From Thermoanaerobaculia bacterium (GTDB lineage: Bacteria; Acidobacteriota; Thermoanaerobaculia; Multivoradales; JAHEKO01), in NCBI GenBank assembly GCA_947259925.1, contig CAMYOG010000030.1:58083-122082 (forward strand): a stretch of 64,000 nt of DNA. The letters are read 5' to 3'. Each line of letters starts with the position of its first letter. Position 1 is the first letter of the stretch. Made by a program: the position numbers and the translations under genes. Shown in pieces: positions 8,262-17,789 of the stretch. The notes below the pieces were generated by a model. That model was not told where the DNA came from. It saw nothing but the letters and a program-made list of their open reading frames with translations, and did not search any database.

Positions 8262-8291
8262 ACTGTAGCAGAACGATTGTTACTACGACAA
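8262..8291 (-). promoter_or_regulatory. pal: Possible sigma-70 promoter for pal-cpoB-rpsT
   Basis: On the minus strand TTGTCG (8291-8286) and TACAGT (8267-8262) are separated by 18 bases, upstream of pal in a relatively AT-rich gap after tolB. Both hexamers match four or five of six consensus positions. Inferred from sequence only. Confidence 0.35.
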
Positions 8292-8318
8292 TACCTTCGT
8301 CAGGGTCAAATCCGATGG

Positions 8319-9674
8319 TCATTGAACAAAACCGGACCACGAGGGGCTCCGGTTGTTGCCGGTTCGGGTCAATTGGGTCTCGGCGCCGCCCGCCAGATCG
8401 AGGACGTAGATCTGGGTGCTGCCGCCCCGCGTCGAGGCGTAGACGATCTTGCGGCCGTCGGGCGAGAACGAGGGTGACTCGTGGGAGCCGTCCGACCGCT
8501 TGAGGGTCTTGGACTCGAGCGTCACCAGATCGGTGATCGCCAGATCGAAGCGATTGCCGCGCCGGGTGGCGTGTACGAGACGGGTCCCCTTGGGGTCCCA
8601 GGCGGCGCCGTCGTTGTAGTCACCTTCGAAGGTGACGCGTCGTAGGTTGGAGCCGTCGACGCTCATGACGTAGATCTGGGGCGAACCGCCGCGGCTGGAG
8701 GTGAAGGCGATCTCCTTGCCGTCCGGGCTCCAGGCCGGGTTGGTGTCGATCCCCGACGAGCGGGTCAGCTGCTTCAGGTTGCCGCCGTCGCGATCGATGA
8801 CGAAGATCTCGCTGTTGCCACGGCCGACCGAGCGCGAGATCGCGATCGAGCGCCCGTCCGGGCTGAAGGATGGCGAGATGTCCAGTGTGCTCGAGGTGAT
8901 GATCGGCTTCTTGTTGCCACTCTTGATCTCGACCGAGTAGATCCCGGGATCGCCGTCGAGATACGAGACGTAGGCGAGGTAGTCGTTGCTGGGGCTCCAG
9001 TCGGGAGAGAACGACAGCGTCTGGTGGGCGGTCAGCGGCCGCTGGTTCCAGCCGTCGTAGTCCATGACGTAGATCTCCTGGCGGTTGGCTCCGTCCCGGT
9101 CCGAGGAGAAGGCGATCGATGTCAGGGAGAGCCCCGGGCGTGCCGTGAAGTGGCGGATGATCTCGTCGGCGAAGGTGTGGGCCATCCGGCGGGCGACCGC
9201 CAACGAGCCGCGGTAGCGCTTGCCGAGCACGAAACGCCGGCCCTCGAGCTGGGTCACCCGGCCCTCGACCACCAGCCGGTTACCCTCGGTCGACACATCG
9301 GTCTCGAGCAACAGCTCGTTCCCGAGCGACATGTAGAGCTCGGCGTCGGTCGCCTGGTCGCCGGTCAGGGTCAGGACCTCGAGCTGCTGCGGACCCTGCA
9401 TGAGGAAGATGCCGCTCCCCTCGAGGTCGGTGCGCAGCGTCTCTTCGAACTCGCGGGCGGCGTCTCGCACCTCGGCGCCGAGTCCGGGGGCGAGGGTGGA
9501 CGCGGGGTAGGCGAGCCGGAACTGAGCTCGCTGGTTGGGATCGAGGACGAGGAAGATGTCGGGCTCGTCCTGCGGGCGCGGCTCGGGCGCCGGCGCGGCC
9601 GCGGCGTAGGATCCGCTCAGCGCCAGCGTGATCGCCAGGGCGACCACCGCGGCGCTACGGAACTGGTGGGTCAT
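8319..9674 (-). CDS. tolB: Tol-Pal beta-propeller protein TolB
   Basis: A 451-residue periplasmic protein: signal peptide (AAVVALAITLALSGSYAAAA), a D1 domain, and a six-bladed beta-propeller built of WD40-like repeats with the TolB signatures SFSPDGRSIAISRSVGRGNS, TNPAWSPDGKEIAFTSSRGG and SPSFSPDGRKIVYASTRGG. TolB binds Pal and receives energy input through TolA, helping outer-membrane constriction at division. GGAG lies eight bases before the ATG at 9674; a GTG three codons upstream overlaps that site and is less likely. Confidence 0.95.
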   Translation of the reverse strand: MTHQFRSAAVVALAITLALSGSYAAAAPAPEPRPQDEPDIFLVLDPNQRAQFRLAYPASTLAPGLGAEVRDAAREFEETLRTDLEGSGIFLMQGPQQLEVLTLTGDQATDAELYMSLGNELLLETDVSTEGNRLVVEGRVTQLEGRRFVLGKRYRGSLAVARRMAHTFADEIIRHFTARPGLSLTSIAFSSDRDGANRQEIYVMDYDGWNQRPLTAHQTLSFSPDWSPSNDYLAYVSYLDGDPGIYSVEIKSGNKKPIITSSTLDISPSFSPDGRSIAISRSVGRGNSEIFVIDRDGGNLKQLTRSSGIDTNPAWSPDGKEIAFTSSRGGSPQIYVMSVDGSNLRRVTFEGDYNDGAAWDPKGTRLVHATRRGNRFDLAITDLVTLESKTLKRSDGSHESPSFSPDGRKIVYASTRGGSTQIYVLDLAGGAETQLTRTGNNRSPSWSGFVQ

Positions 9675-9700
9675 CGAGGTCACTCCGTCTCAAGAAAAAA

Positions 9701-10401
9701 TCATCGAACAGCGAGGCTCACACCGAGTGAGTCCGCGCTGAAGCTTGCGGGTAGGGGAGGGAGGGGCGCCGCCGCGCTCACCGCGCGCAGCGCCGCGTCG
9801 TCGAACGCCCGATTGCCGGAGCTAGTCACCAGCCTCAGATCGGAGACGGTGCCGTCGCGAGCGATCCGGAAGTGGACGATCGCTTCGATCCGTCCGACCA
9901 CGCGCGGGCGGACCCAGGCGCCGCCGATCATCGACAGCATCTGGTCGACGTAGTAGTCGTAGGTGAAGTCGGGGTTGTCGAGACCGACGCCGTCGGCGCC
10001 GAACGGCGACGAGGCGATGTCGCTGCCGAGCGGCGACCCCCGCCGCTGCCGTGGCCGCGGTGCCACCGGCGCGCTCGGCCGGGGCCGCGGCTCCGGCTTC
10101 TCGGTGGTCGGACTCGGCATGCGCTCCGGCTTCGACGGCTCGGGCGCTGCCGGCCGCGGTGGCTCGGGCCGGGTCTCTTCGACCGGTTCCGGAGCGGGCT
10201 CGGGGTCGGGGACGCCGAGCGCCTGCACGGGGACGATGTTCACGGTGCGGAACTCGATCGGTGGCCGCGCCTGCGCCAGCAGGGTCGGGATCAGGATCGA
10301 AGCCAGGATCAGCACCCCGTGCAACGCGATCGAGAAGACGATCGCCCACAGCTTGCGTGTGCTCTGGGCGCGTCGACTCAAGATCACGTTGGCCGGGTGC
10401 T

Positions 10402-10405
<4 letters not shown>
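9701..10405 (-). CDS. tolA: TolA/TonB-family energy transducer
   Basis: A 234-residue protein with a cytoplasmic N-terminus, a single TM helix (LWAIVFSIALHGVLILASIL, including the SxxxH motif that contacts TolQR or ExbBD), a Pro/Glu/Arg-rich periplasmic linker (about 60-125) and a C-terminal TonB-like domain (WVRPRVVGRIEAIVHFRIAR, DAALRAVSAAAPLPPLPA). It carries proton-motive energy from TolQR to TolB-Pal. The linker is TonB-like and short where enterobacterial TolA has a long helix, but its place between tolR and tolB argues for the TolA role. GTG start overlapping the tolR stop by four bases. Confidence 0.88.
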
Positions 10406-10836
<431 letters not shown>

Positions 10837-10852
10837 CGTCTGGGTCCTCGGA

Positions 10853-11584
10853 TCAGGTGAAGTTGCGCTCCGCGAGGTTGATGAGCTCGAGGACGAAGTC
10901 CTGCATGTCGGCGCGGAGCGTACGGATTCGGTTGGAGTAGTAGTTGAACCCGACCAGTGCCGGGATCGCGGCCGCCAGGCCGGCGGCGGTGTTGACCAGC
11001 GCTCCGGCGATACCGGGAGCCACCGTAGCCAGGGAGCTCGAGCCACTCAGACCGATCTCCTGGAAGGCGATCATGATCCCCCAGACCGTGCCGAATAGGC
11101 CGATGAACGGGCTGGCGGCAGCCGTTGTGGCGAGAAAACCGGTCCCTCGACTCATCACCTGGACTTCGACGCCGACGGCACGCTGGAGCGTCCGCTGCAG
11201 GCTCTCGAGCGACTTGAGCCGGTAGCTGGAGGAGGTCGGGTTGGCGCCGCTCTCGGAGGACGCCTTGACCTGCGCATCGATCTCCACGTAGCCGGACTGG
11301 AAGATCGCCACCAGGGGGGAGGCCTTCAGCCGCTCGGCGGCCGAGTTAACCTCGCTGAAGCGTTGACTGCGGTGAAAGACCTCGAGGAAGCGCTCGGTCT
11401 GGCTCGCCGCGCGCTTGAACTCGAAGAACTTCGAGGCGATGATCGCCCAGGAGCCGACCGACAGGAAGACCAGGATCCCGAGGACCACCTTGTCCACGGT
11501 CCCCGTCTGCATGAACAGCTCGATGATCCCGGGGCCGGCATCGCCGGGGACCTGCGCGAGAAGAACGCCCCACAGAAGTTGCAT
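10853..11584 (-). CDS. tolQ: TolQ (ExbB/MotA-family) proton channel subunit
   Basis: A 243-residue inner-membrane protein with three TM helices: residues about 35-57 (VLGILVFLSVGSWAIIASKF), then the large cytoplasmic loop, then two helices in the conserved MotA/TolQ/ExbB domain (GLFGTVWGIMIAFQEIG and VAPGIAGALVNTAAGLAAAI). With TolR it forms the proton channel that powers TolA. First gene of the tol operon, divergent from etfBA across a 247-base gap. No convincing sigma-70 promoter could be assigned to it on the minus strand. Confidence 0.95.
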   Translation of the reverse strand: MQLLWGVLLAQVPGDAGPGIIELFMQTGTVDKVVLGILVFLSVGSWAIIASKFFEFKRAASQTERFLEVFHRSQRFSEVNSAAERLKASPLVAIFQSGYVEIDAQVKASSESGANPTSSSYRLKSLESLQRTLQRAVGVEVQVMSRGTGFLATTAAASPFIGLFGTVWGIMIAFQEIGLSGSSSLATVAPGIAGALVNTAAGLAAAIPALVGFNYYSNRIRTLRADMQDFVLELINLAERNFT

Positions 11585-11754
11585 TAGAACCCTTCCAGCA
11601 TCGGTGGTGGAGAGCTCGCCCGGGATGGGCGGACCCGATCTGTCGACAAAGGTAGCACGGCAGTGCCGATATGGAAAAGCCCTTTAATGATGAGAGTTAG
11701 GTCGCCTCGACCCGGGTCGCCGTCCAACCCGCCCGAGCAGCCCTGCCAGCTGTC

Positions 11755-11783
11755 TTGACCGGCAACCGCGCTGGGCATAAGGT
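11755..11783 (+). promoter_or_regulatory. etfB: Sigma-70-type promoter for etfBA
   Basis: TTGACC (11755-11760) and TAAGGT (11778-11783) are separated by exactly 17 bases, about 50 bases upstream of the etfB start, leaving a short leader with an AGGA ribosome binding site. The 247-base gap shared with divergent tolQ holds nothing else that I could assign. Confidence 0.5.
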
Positions 11784-11831
11784 GACCGCCGGCCGGGGTT
11801 GGACCCGAGCCTGCGCGGAGGACAGCTTGAA

Positions 11832-12620
11832 ATGAAGATCGGAGTCTGCATCAAACAGGTCCCCGATACCGAAGCCCGGCTGCGGCCGTCGGCGAGCGGG
11901 CAATGGATCGACGAAGAGGAGATACCGTTCGCCATCAACGAAGGCGACGAGTACGCGATCGAAGAGGCGATCTCGATCGCCGAGCAGACCGGTGGTGAGG
12001 TGGTGGTGGTCACCGTCGGCCCGGAGCGAGCGCGCGAAGCGCTACGCAAAGCGCTGGCGGTCGGCGCCCATCGGGCCGTTCACCTTGCGGACGAAGCGTA
12101 TGCTGGAGGTGATTGCTGGGCCACCGCGCGAGCGCTCGCCGCGGTTGCCAACCGCGAGTCCTTCGACCTGATCCTGACCGGCTCGCAGTCCGCCGACGTC
12201 GGCTTCGGCACCACCGGTACTCTGCTCGCCTCGATGCTCGGCTGGCCCCACGCCTGGCTGGTGGTCGGTCTGGAGGTCGCGGACGGCTCCGCCAAGGTGA
12301 CCCGGGAGATGGAGGCGGGCAAGAACGAGCTGCTCCAGATCGGGCTGCCGGCCGTGGTCGAGGTCCAGGCGGGGATCAACAAGCCGCGCTACGCCTCCTT
12401 GAAGGGGATCATGCAGGCCAAGAGGAAGGAGGTCGCGGAGCTCTCTCCGGCCGATCTCGAGCTCGATCCCTCCCAGGTGGGGGCAGCCGGCTCGCGGCTC
12501 GAGTTCCTCTCGGTCTCGGTGCCGCCCAAAGGTGAGGGCGCGCAGATCCTCGAGGGTGACACGGCCGAGGTCGCCACCCAGCTGGTCGACAAACTCCGGA
12601 CGGAAGCGAGGGTGCTGTAA
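11832..12620 (+). CDS. etfB: Electron transfer flavoprotein, beta subunit
   Basis: A 262-residue adenine-nucleotide alpha-hydrolase-fold protein beginning MKIGVCIKQVPDTEARLRP, the standard EtfB start. It has the family pattern LTGSQSADVGFGTTGTLLAS (AMP/FAD site), and TREMEAGKNELLQIGLPAVV followed by EVQAGINKPRYASLKGIMQA. With EtfA it binds FAD and AMP and carries electrons from acyl-CoA and other dehydrogenases to the quinone pool. The reading frame is open 11 codons upstream, but the conserved start and an AGGA site support 11832. One-base overlap (TAATG) with etfA. Confidence 0.95.
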   Translation: MKIGVCIKQVPDTEARLRPSASGQWIDEEEIPFAINEGDEYAIEEAISIAEQTGGEVVVVTVGPERAREALRKALAVGAHRAVHLADEAYAGGDCWATARALAAVANRESFDLILTGSQSADVGFGTTGTLLASMLGWPHAWLVVGLEVADGSAKVTREMEAGKNELLQIGLPAVVEVQAGINKPRYASLKGIMQAKRKEVAELSPADLELDPSQVGAAGSRLEFLSVSVPPKGEGAQILEGDTAEVATQLVDKLRTEARVL

Positions 12621-13597
12621 TGGCGGGCAAGGTATGGGTCGCACTCCAGCAGCGAGGTGACGAGCTCCATCCGATGTCGGGCGAGGCGATCGCCGCCGGC
12701 GTTCGACTGGCGGCGACGGTCGGCAGCGAGGCGGAAGCGATTCTGCTCTGCGCCGAGCCCGGGACCGCCGCCGAAACGGCGGCCCGTTACGGTGCCGCCG
12801 CGGTCCGGGTCATCCAACACCCGAGTCTGGGTGCCTACACTCCCGGCGCCTTCACCGGTGCCCTGAGCGCCGCGGCAAGCACGGAGGCGCCCGGTTGGAT
12901 CGTGCTGGCGCACTCCTACCAGTCGGTCGACTACATGCCGAGAGTGGCGCACGCGCTCGACGCCGCGCTGGTTCCGGAGGTGATCGACTTCCGCGCCGAC
13001 GACGGTGGCGTGATCTGGACCCGACCGGTCTTTGCCGGCAAGATGCAGGCGGAGGTCCGCGTGCGTGGCGAGGGTCCGGTGGTGCTCTCCGTGCAGGCCG
13101 GTGCTTTCCCGGCCGCGCAGGGGGAGGCGAGCGCGCCGATCAGCACGCTCGACCTCGCCGCCGACATCACGCCCGACCGAGAGGTCCTGGGGGTCGAGGA
13201 GGTGGCAGGCGAGCACGTCGACCTGACCCAGGCACCGATCATCCTCGCCGTCGGACGGGGGATCGGCGGCGCCGAGAACATGGACAAGGTCGAGGAGCTG
13301 GCCGCGGCGCTCGGTGCCGAGATCGGCGCCAGCCGTCCGGTGATCGACAGCGGCTGGCTCGCGCGCGATCGCCAGATCGGCTCGAGCGGCCAGACCGTGG
13401 CGCCCAAGCTCTACATCGCCGCGGGCATCTCGGGCGCGATCCAGCACCTGGTCGGGATGAAGGGCTCACGCTGCGTGGTCGCGATCAACAAGGATGCGAG
13501 CGCGCCGATCTTCGCGATATCCCAGTACGGGATCGTCGGCGACCTGCACGAGGTCCTGCCAGCCCTGACCGAGGCGGTCAAGGAAGCGAAGGCCTAG
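12620..13597 (+). CDS. etfA: Electron transfer flavoprotein, alpha subunit
   Basis: A 325-residue protein. The N-terminal domain pairs with EtfB, and the C-terminal domain carries the FAD-binding signature ([60 protein letters not shown]). It translationally couples with etfB through TAATG. Its last four bases overlap the end of the convergent rRNA/tRNA methyltransferase gene on the other strand, leaving no room for a conventional terminator. No acyl-CoA dehydrogenase or ETF:quinone oxidoreductase gene is nearby. Confidence 0.95.
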   Translation: MAGKVWVALQQRGDELHPMSGEAIAAGVRLAATVGSEAEAILLCAEPGTAAETAARYGAAAVRVIQHPSLGAYTPGAFTGALSAAASTEAPGWIVLAHSYQSVDYMPRVAHALDAALVPEVIDFRADDGGVIWTRPVFAGKMQAEVRVRGEGPVVLSVQAGAFPAAQGEASAPISTLDLAADITPDREVLGVEEVAGEHVDLTQAPIILAVGRGIGGAENMDKVEELAAALGAEIGASRPVIDSGWLARDRQIGSSGQTVAPKLYIAAGISGAIQHLVGMKGSRCVVAINKDASAPIFAISQYGIVGDLHEVLPALTEAVKEAKA

Positions 13598-14367
13598 GCC
13601 GTCCGCTGGCGGCGGATCTCGAACAGGGCGATCGACGCGGCTACGGCCGCGTTGAGCGATTCGACCTCGGCCGCTGTCGGGATCGTCACCGCCAGCTCGC
13701 AGCGCCGCTCGGTCGCCGCGCCAAGGCCGCTCCCCTCGGCACCTATCGCCAGCACCAGCGTCCCGGTCAGCTCGGTGTCGAAGAGCGGTTGGCCACCGCG
13801 CGGGCTGAGGGCGACCCAGGTCGGCCCGATCTCGGCGAGCGCGGCGTCGAGCTCTTCGACGCATGCGGGGCGAGCGAGCGGCAGGCGGAGGAGGGAGCCG
13901 GCGGAGGAGCGGAGCGCGCGCGGGTGGTTCGGATGGACGCTCCCTGCCGACAGCGCCAGCGCGGTGCCCCCGGCGGCCTCTAGCGTGCGGGCCAGAGCAC
14001 CCAGGTTGCCCGGATCCTGCATCCCCTCGGCGTAGACGTAGAGCCCGCCGGCCACGCGCGGGAGCTCCGCTGGTCCGCTCCGCGCCAGAGTGGCGACCGC
14101 CAGGACACCCTGAGGAGAGTCTACGTCGGTCACCTCCGCCAGCAGCGATGGGCTGACCTCCAGCGGCCGGGGCGTGATCTCCGAGCCGATCCGCCGGCCG
14201 GCCGCCGTGTCCAGGAAGTCGGGCGTCGCCAGCACCGTCTCGAACGGCAGCCCGAGGCGGATGGCCTCCTCGACCAGGTGTGGCCCCTCGAGCAGGACGG
14301 CGTCGCCAGCAGTGCCGCGGAGCTTGCGGATCGCCTTCAGCTTCGGGTTCTGACGGCTGACGATCAT
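13594..14367 (-). CDS. SpoU/TrmH-family RNA 2'-O-methyltransferase
   Basis: A 257-residue SPOUT-class enzyme that transfers methyl from S-adenosylmethionine to a ribose 2'-OH of rRNA or tRNA. The N-terminal substrate-binding domain begins [16 protein letters not shown] and [16 protein letters not shown]. The SPOUT knot motifs are [20 protein letters not shown] (motif 1, with NxGxxxR), [10 protein letters not shown] (motif 2) and [20 protein letters not shown] (motif 3). This layout resembles RlmB/TsnR-type enzymes, but the exact RNA target cannot be read from sequence. Located next to metK, two genes away, which makes its cofactor. Confidence 0.88.
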   Translation of the reverse strand: MIVSRQNPKLKAIRKLRGTAGDAVLLEGPHLVEEAIRLGLPFETVLATPDFLDTAAGRRIGSEITPRPLEVSPSLLAEVTDVDSPQGVLAVATLARSGPAELPRVAGGLYVYAEGMQDPGNLGALARTLEAAGGTALALSAGSVHPNHPRALRSSAGSLLRLPLARPACVEELDAALAEIGPTWVALSPRGGQPLFDTELTGTLVLAIGAEGSGLGAATERRCELAVTIPTAAEVESLNAAVAASIALFEIRRQRTA

Positions 14368-14462
14368 CGCGGCTCATCTTAGCCGCCGACCGTCTCCGGC
14401 CGCCTTTACACCGTCCGGGCCGCAGCATAATCTTCAAAGTTCAGGCTCGTTCGTCCGACACC

Positions 14463-15053
14463 ATGCAAGCGGATCTCAGATCCTTCTGGAAGCGGTTCCC
14501 GACCGGAATCGAGGTAGCGGTCGCCAGTACGTCTTCGGACAAGCTGCTCGGGGTGAGGAGCGGCTTCCATCGCTACTTCCACGATGCTCTCGACGGCAAG
14601 ACGCCGGTCGTGGTGGTGCCGCATCCGGAGACCGAGAATCTCGGTGGACTGAGCTTCTCGGACGTCAGCACGGTCGAGATGGCGCAACAGCGAGCACGCG
14701 CGCTCCTGGCGGAGCTGGGCGACGCCTATCACTTCCACGTCGCCTCCGAGGGCGGACTGCACAGCCTCGAGATCCACGGCGAGACCCACTTCTTCGTCCA
14801 CAACTGGACCGTGATTGCCAGTGTCACCGGCGAGGCGGTCGGCGCCAGCGGCTCGGTCGAGGTGCCGTCGCGATTCATCTCCGGCCCAGAGGGCGAGGAG
14901 GTGCCGGTCGCGATTCCGGGGACTCGTCGTCGAGGCGGCATGATCAGCTCGCTGACCGCGGGGCTCGAGACGCGCCGCAGCGCGGTAGCGACCGCGACCT
15001 TCCACGCGCTGTCGTCGCTCTTCTATGGCGTGCTGGAAGGGCAACCCAGGTAG
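14463..15053 (+). CDS. DUF84 / YjjX-type inosine/xanthosine triphosphatase-like protein
   Basis: A 196-residue protein resembling the DUF84 (YjjX) branch of the ITPase/HAM1 fold. It has [20 protein letters not shown] at the start (the family's nucleotide-binding N-terminus), [20 protein letters not shown] then GGLHSL (where YjjX has an acidic-Gly pattern around its active site), and [20 protein letters not shown] with [10 protein letters not shown] near the end. Family members remove deaminated purine nucleoside triphosphates. Assignment is from fold-level motifs, so activity is provisional. It stands alone, upstream of metK. Confidence 0.65.
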   Translation: MQADLRSFWKRFPTGIEVAVASTSSDKLLGVRSGFHRYFHDALDGKTPVVVVPHPETENLGGLSFSDVSTVEMAQQRARALLAELGDAYHFHVASEGGLHSLEIHGETHFFVHNWTVIASVTGEAVGASGSVEVPSRFISGPEGEEVPVAIPGTRRRGGMISSLTAGLETRRSAVATATFHALSSLFYGVLEGQPR

Positions 15054-15148
15054 AGCGCGCGACGTGGTACCATTACCGGCCGCCGGGCTCGGGATTCGAA
15101 CGGTTGGTCCGGTGCTCACACCTACACTTTCCCGCGGGAATTCGGAAG

Positions 15149-16324
15149 ATGACTGAGAGAGAAGCTCACCTTATTTCGTCCGAATCGGTGACCGAGGGTC
15201 ACCCGGACAAGATGTGCGATCGGATCTCCGACGGCGTCCTCGACGCGGTCCTGGACAAGGACCCGACGGGTCGAGTCGCTTGCGAGACGATGATCACCAC
15301 CGGCATGGTGGTCATCGCCGGCGAGATCAGCACCACCCAGGAGATCAACTACGGCAAGCTCGCCCGTGAGGCGATTCGGGAGATCGGCTACAACGATCCC
15401 TCGTACGGCTTCGACGCCGAGAACTGCGCGGTGCTCAACGCCGTCGACGAGCAGTCACCCGACATCGCCATGGGCGTCGACACCGGGGGTGCCGGCGACC
15501 AGGGGATGATGTTCGGCTACGCCTGCCGCGAGACGCCCGAGCTGATGCCGTTACCGATCATGCTCGCACACGGCTTGACGCGGCGGTTGGCCGAGGTGCG
15601 CAAGAGCAACGAGCTCGACTTCCTGCGGCCCGACGGCAAGAGCCAGGTGACGGTCGAGTACACCGGTGAGCGTCAGCCACTGCGGGTGCACACCGTCGTT
15701 ATCTCGACGCAGCACGACGACGTCTTCGAGGACAAGCGCGAGCTCGAGGAGGCGATCATCGATAAGGTGATCCATCCGGCGGTGCCCGCGGAGCTGATCG
15801 ACGATCAGACCATCTTCCACGTCAATCCGACCGGCCGCTTCGTGGTCGGCGGACCGAAGGGCGATTGCGGACTGACCGGCCGCAAGATCATCGTCGACAC
15901 CTACGGTGGTGTCGGCGGTCACGGCGGCGGCGCCTTCTCGGGCAAGGACCCGACCAAGGTCGACCGATCGGCCACCTACATGGCGCGGCACATCGCCAAG
16001 AATCTGGTCGCCGCCGGTCTTGCCGATCGGCTACGCGTCCAGCTGGCCTACGCGATCGGCGTCGCCGATCCGGTGTCGGTGCACGCCGAGGCGTACGGCA
16101 CCGCGAACATTCCGGAAGCCGAGATCGAGCGCCTGATCCGCGAGCACTTCCCTCTGACTCCGTTGGCGATCATCGAGTACCTCGATCTGCGCCGCCCGAT
16201 CTTCAAGGCGACCGCCGCCTACGGCCACTTCGGCCGTCCGGAGTTCAGCTGGGAAGGCCTGGGCAAGGTCGACGAGCTGCGCGCAGCCGCGGGCATCACC
16301 GAGGCCCCGGTCGCAGCCAGCTGA
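15149..16324 (+). CDS. metK: S-adenosylmethionine synthetase
   Basis: A 391-residue enzyme making S-adenosylmethionine from methionine and ATP. Family signatures are [20 protein letters not shown] at the N-terminus (ATP/methionine site), [19 protein letters not shown], and [20 protein letters not shown] (P-loop-like). The start at 15149 has GGAAG immediately upstream and matches the family. The 95-base upstream gap was examined for a SAM riboswitch and none could be recognised. Downstream is a 143-bp palindrome. Confidence 0.97.
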   Translation: MTEREAHLISSESVTEGHPDKMCDRISDGVLDAVLDKDPTGRVACETMITTGMVVIAGEISTTQEINYGKLAREAIREIGYNDPSYGFDAENCAVLNAVDEQSPDIAMGVDTGGAGDQGMMFGYACRETPELMPLPIMLAHGLTRRLAEVRKSNELDFLRPDGKSQVTVEYTGERQPLRVHTVVISTQHDDVFEDKRELEEAIIDKVIHPAVPAELIDDQTIFHVNPTGRFVVGGPKGDCGLTGRKIIVDTYGGVGGHGGGAFSGKDPTKVDRSATYMARHIAKNLVAAGLADRLRVQLAYAIGVADPVSVHAEAYGTANIPEAEIERLIREHFPLTPLAIIEYLDLRRPIFKATAAYGHFGRPEFSWEGLGKVDELRAAAGITEAPVAAS

Positions 16325-16390
16325 GCTCGAGGGCGGAAGCGCCGAGCACGGTTGCCTTGGGACCGCGTAAGCGGGATCCTCAGCCCGTCA

Positions 16391-16533
16391 AGAAGCGGTA
16401 GGCGTGAGCCGAGCGTGCGTCAGATCGGCGCACCGCAAGCCGCGAGTCGTCGAGGCGTACTCGTGTACGTCGCAGGCGGCGACCGGCGAGGACGCGCCGA
16501 GATGACGTGCGCTCGGCTCACGCCTGCCGCTTC
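16391..16533. repeat. ~143-bp imperfect palindrome downstream of metK
   Basis: The outer arms match over 31 bases: 16391-16421 (GAAGCGGTAGGCGTGAGCCG then AGCGTGCGTCA) with the reverse complement of 16503-16533. Pairing resumes further in (TCGGCGC at 16424-16430 with GCGCCGA at 16494-16500) and the centre carries GGCGTACTCGTGTACGTC. The whole segment could fold into one long cruciform or hairpin. Its right arm contains the last codons and stop of the convergent gene at 16518. Too long for an ordinary terminator; resembles a dispersed palindromic element. Confidence 0.75.
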
Positions 16534-16970
16534 TCGCGCTTATCGACCCAGGTCTTGCCATACTTGACGACGTCGTGCTTGAGCAGGTCGAACTCGCCCT
16601 GGCGCGGCCCCGGTCTGGCGTCCCGGTAGACGGTGTCGCAGCGGTAGCAGACCACCGCGAACGGCAGCATGTAGTAGATGACCAGATCGACCCCCGAGAG
16701 AACGATGAGCGACAGCCCGTAGGTCCACGGCACGAGCAGAATCCCGATGATCACCAGCACGCAGCCGAGCGTCCGATTGAAGTCGCGCTGCCGGTAGAGG
16801 TGATCGCAGCCACAGAGCGGGCACCGATCGACCTTGGCCGCAGCGGCGTCCCAGCCGTCGGCAGCGACCTCGCGCGCGTGCTGGCAGTTGGGGCAGGGGA
16901 GCGGTTGCCCGCGCTCGACCTCGGCGCCGAAGCCGAGGCCGCACTCGCGACACTGCGTTCGCACGCGCAC
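16518..16970 (-). CDS. Zinc-ribbon membrane protein, unknown function
   Basis: A 150-residue protein. Two Cys pairs at the N-terminus (CRECGLGF and CPNCQHAREV) and a third and fourth set (CPLCGCDHLY, CYRCDTVYRD) suggest one or two zinc ribbons. A hydrophobic stretch in the middle (LGCVLVIIGILLVPWTYGLS plus LIVLSGVDLVIYYMLPFAV) gives one or two TM helices. GTG start. It follows the multi-spanning membrane protein at 16972 with one base between, so they are probably cotranscribed with lptFG. I do not recognise the family. Its 3' end lies in the arm of the 143-bp palindrome, so the C-terminal residues DKREKRQA are encoded by repeat sequence. Confidence 0.7.
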   Translation of the reverse strand: MRVRTQCRECGLGFGAEVERGQPLPCPNCQHAREVAADGWDAAAAKVDRCPLCGCDHLYRQRDFNRTLGCVLVIIGILLVPWTYGLSLIVLSGVDLVIYYMLPFAVVCYRCDTVYRDARPGPRQGEFDLLKHDVVKYGKTWVDKREKRQA

Positions 16971-16971
16971 T

Positions 16972-17787
16972 CTAGATCGGAACGCCGGTCGTCAGCGTGA
17001 TGTAGAGCGCCGTGGTCTCGCCGACCAGGGCGCCGACGACCAGCACGTAGAGGATCCCGGTGGCCGACTGATTGGCCCGATTGCGCGCGCAGTGGAGCGA
17101 CATGACCGCCAGCAGCAGCGGCATCGCCAGACCCCAGAGCAGGCGGAACCAGAAGAACATCCCCTCGCCCTCGAAACCGACCAACAGGCGGAAGGGGTGG
17201 GGCTCGATCACTTCGGGGACGGCGGTCGCGCTCCAGAGCGTCGCTCCGACCAGCAGCAGTCGCACGATCACCAGCCCGAGAAGGACCTGGCAGAAGACGA
17301 TCAGGTAGCGAAACGTCAGCCGTGGAGAGATCAGATACCAGTGCCCGAGCAGCATGGTGACCAGAGACCAGCCGAGCAGGAGAGCCGACGCGCACAGCGC
17401 CAGGGGGAGGAGCCAGCCGCGGAAGGGCAGGGTGACGTCGGTGCGGATCAGGCTGTGGCCGGCGAGCAGCAGCGCGGCGAGCGCCGCCCCGAGCGCCAGT
17501 GCCGCCGCGGTCCGCCCGAGGTGCCAGCGCTCCTTCCAGATCGCGCCGTAGTAGAGGAACGATGCGCCGAATGCGCCCCAGAGGAGCCCCTCGCCGAGAC
17601 GGCCTCGGCCGCCGAACGGCGCGAACGGATGCATGATCAGCACCGCCAGCGCCAACGCCAGCAGGACGAGGATGATCAGTGCGTTGGTGATGAAGTAGCC
17701 CCTGCCCAGGTCGTCTTCGGGGATCCAGAAGAGGGTGCTGAGCGAGCCGATCGCGAGGGCGACCAGGAAGAGGAAGAAGACGCTCAA
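16972..17787 (-). CDS. Multi-spanning membrane protein, unknown function
   Basis: A 271-residue, strongly hydrophobic protein with about seven or eight predicted TM helices (for example FFLFLVALAIGSLSTLFWI, ALIILVLLALALAVLIM, ALALGAALAALLLAGHSLI, YLIVFCQVLLGLVIVRLLLV, ILYVLVVGALVGETTALYI). The best start is TTG three bases after the lptFG stop; no ATG or GTG exists close to the N-terminus. The tight spacing argues for the same transcript as lptFG. The helix layout loosely recalls the membrane subunits of dimethyl sulfoxide reductase (DmsC), but no diagnostic motif was seen, so function is unassigned. Confidence 0.7.
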   Translation of the reverse strand: MSVFFLFLVALAIGSLSTLFWIPEDDLGRGYFITNALIILVLLALALAVLIMHPFAPFGGRGRLGEGLLWGAFGASFLYYGAIWKERWHLGRTAAALALGAALAALLLAGHSLIRTDVTLPFRGWLLPLALCASALLLGWSLVTMLLGHWYLISPRLTFRYLIVFCQVLLGLVIVRLLLVGATLWSATAVPEVIEPHPFRLLVGFEGEGMFFWFRLLWGLAMPLLLAVMSLHCARNRANQSATGILYVLVVGALVGETTALYITLTTGVPI

Positions 17788-17789
17788 GG

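Noticed and set aside
11640..11700. A GGCAC...GC sequence upstream of tolQ resembling a sigma-54 promoter
   Set aside because: The spacing between the GG and GC elements is one base short of the strict -24/-12 requirement, and the sequence is part of a small palindrome.
15054..15148. SAM riboswitch upstream of metK
   Set aside because: The 95-base gap is too short for the common SAM-I type and no recognisable core or terminator/anti-terminator was seen.
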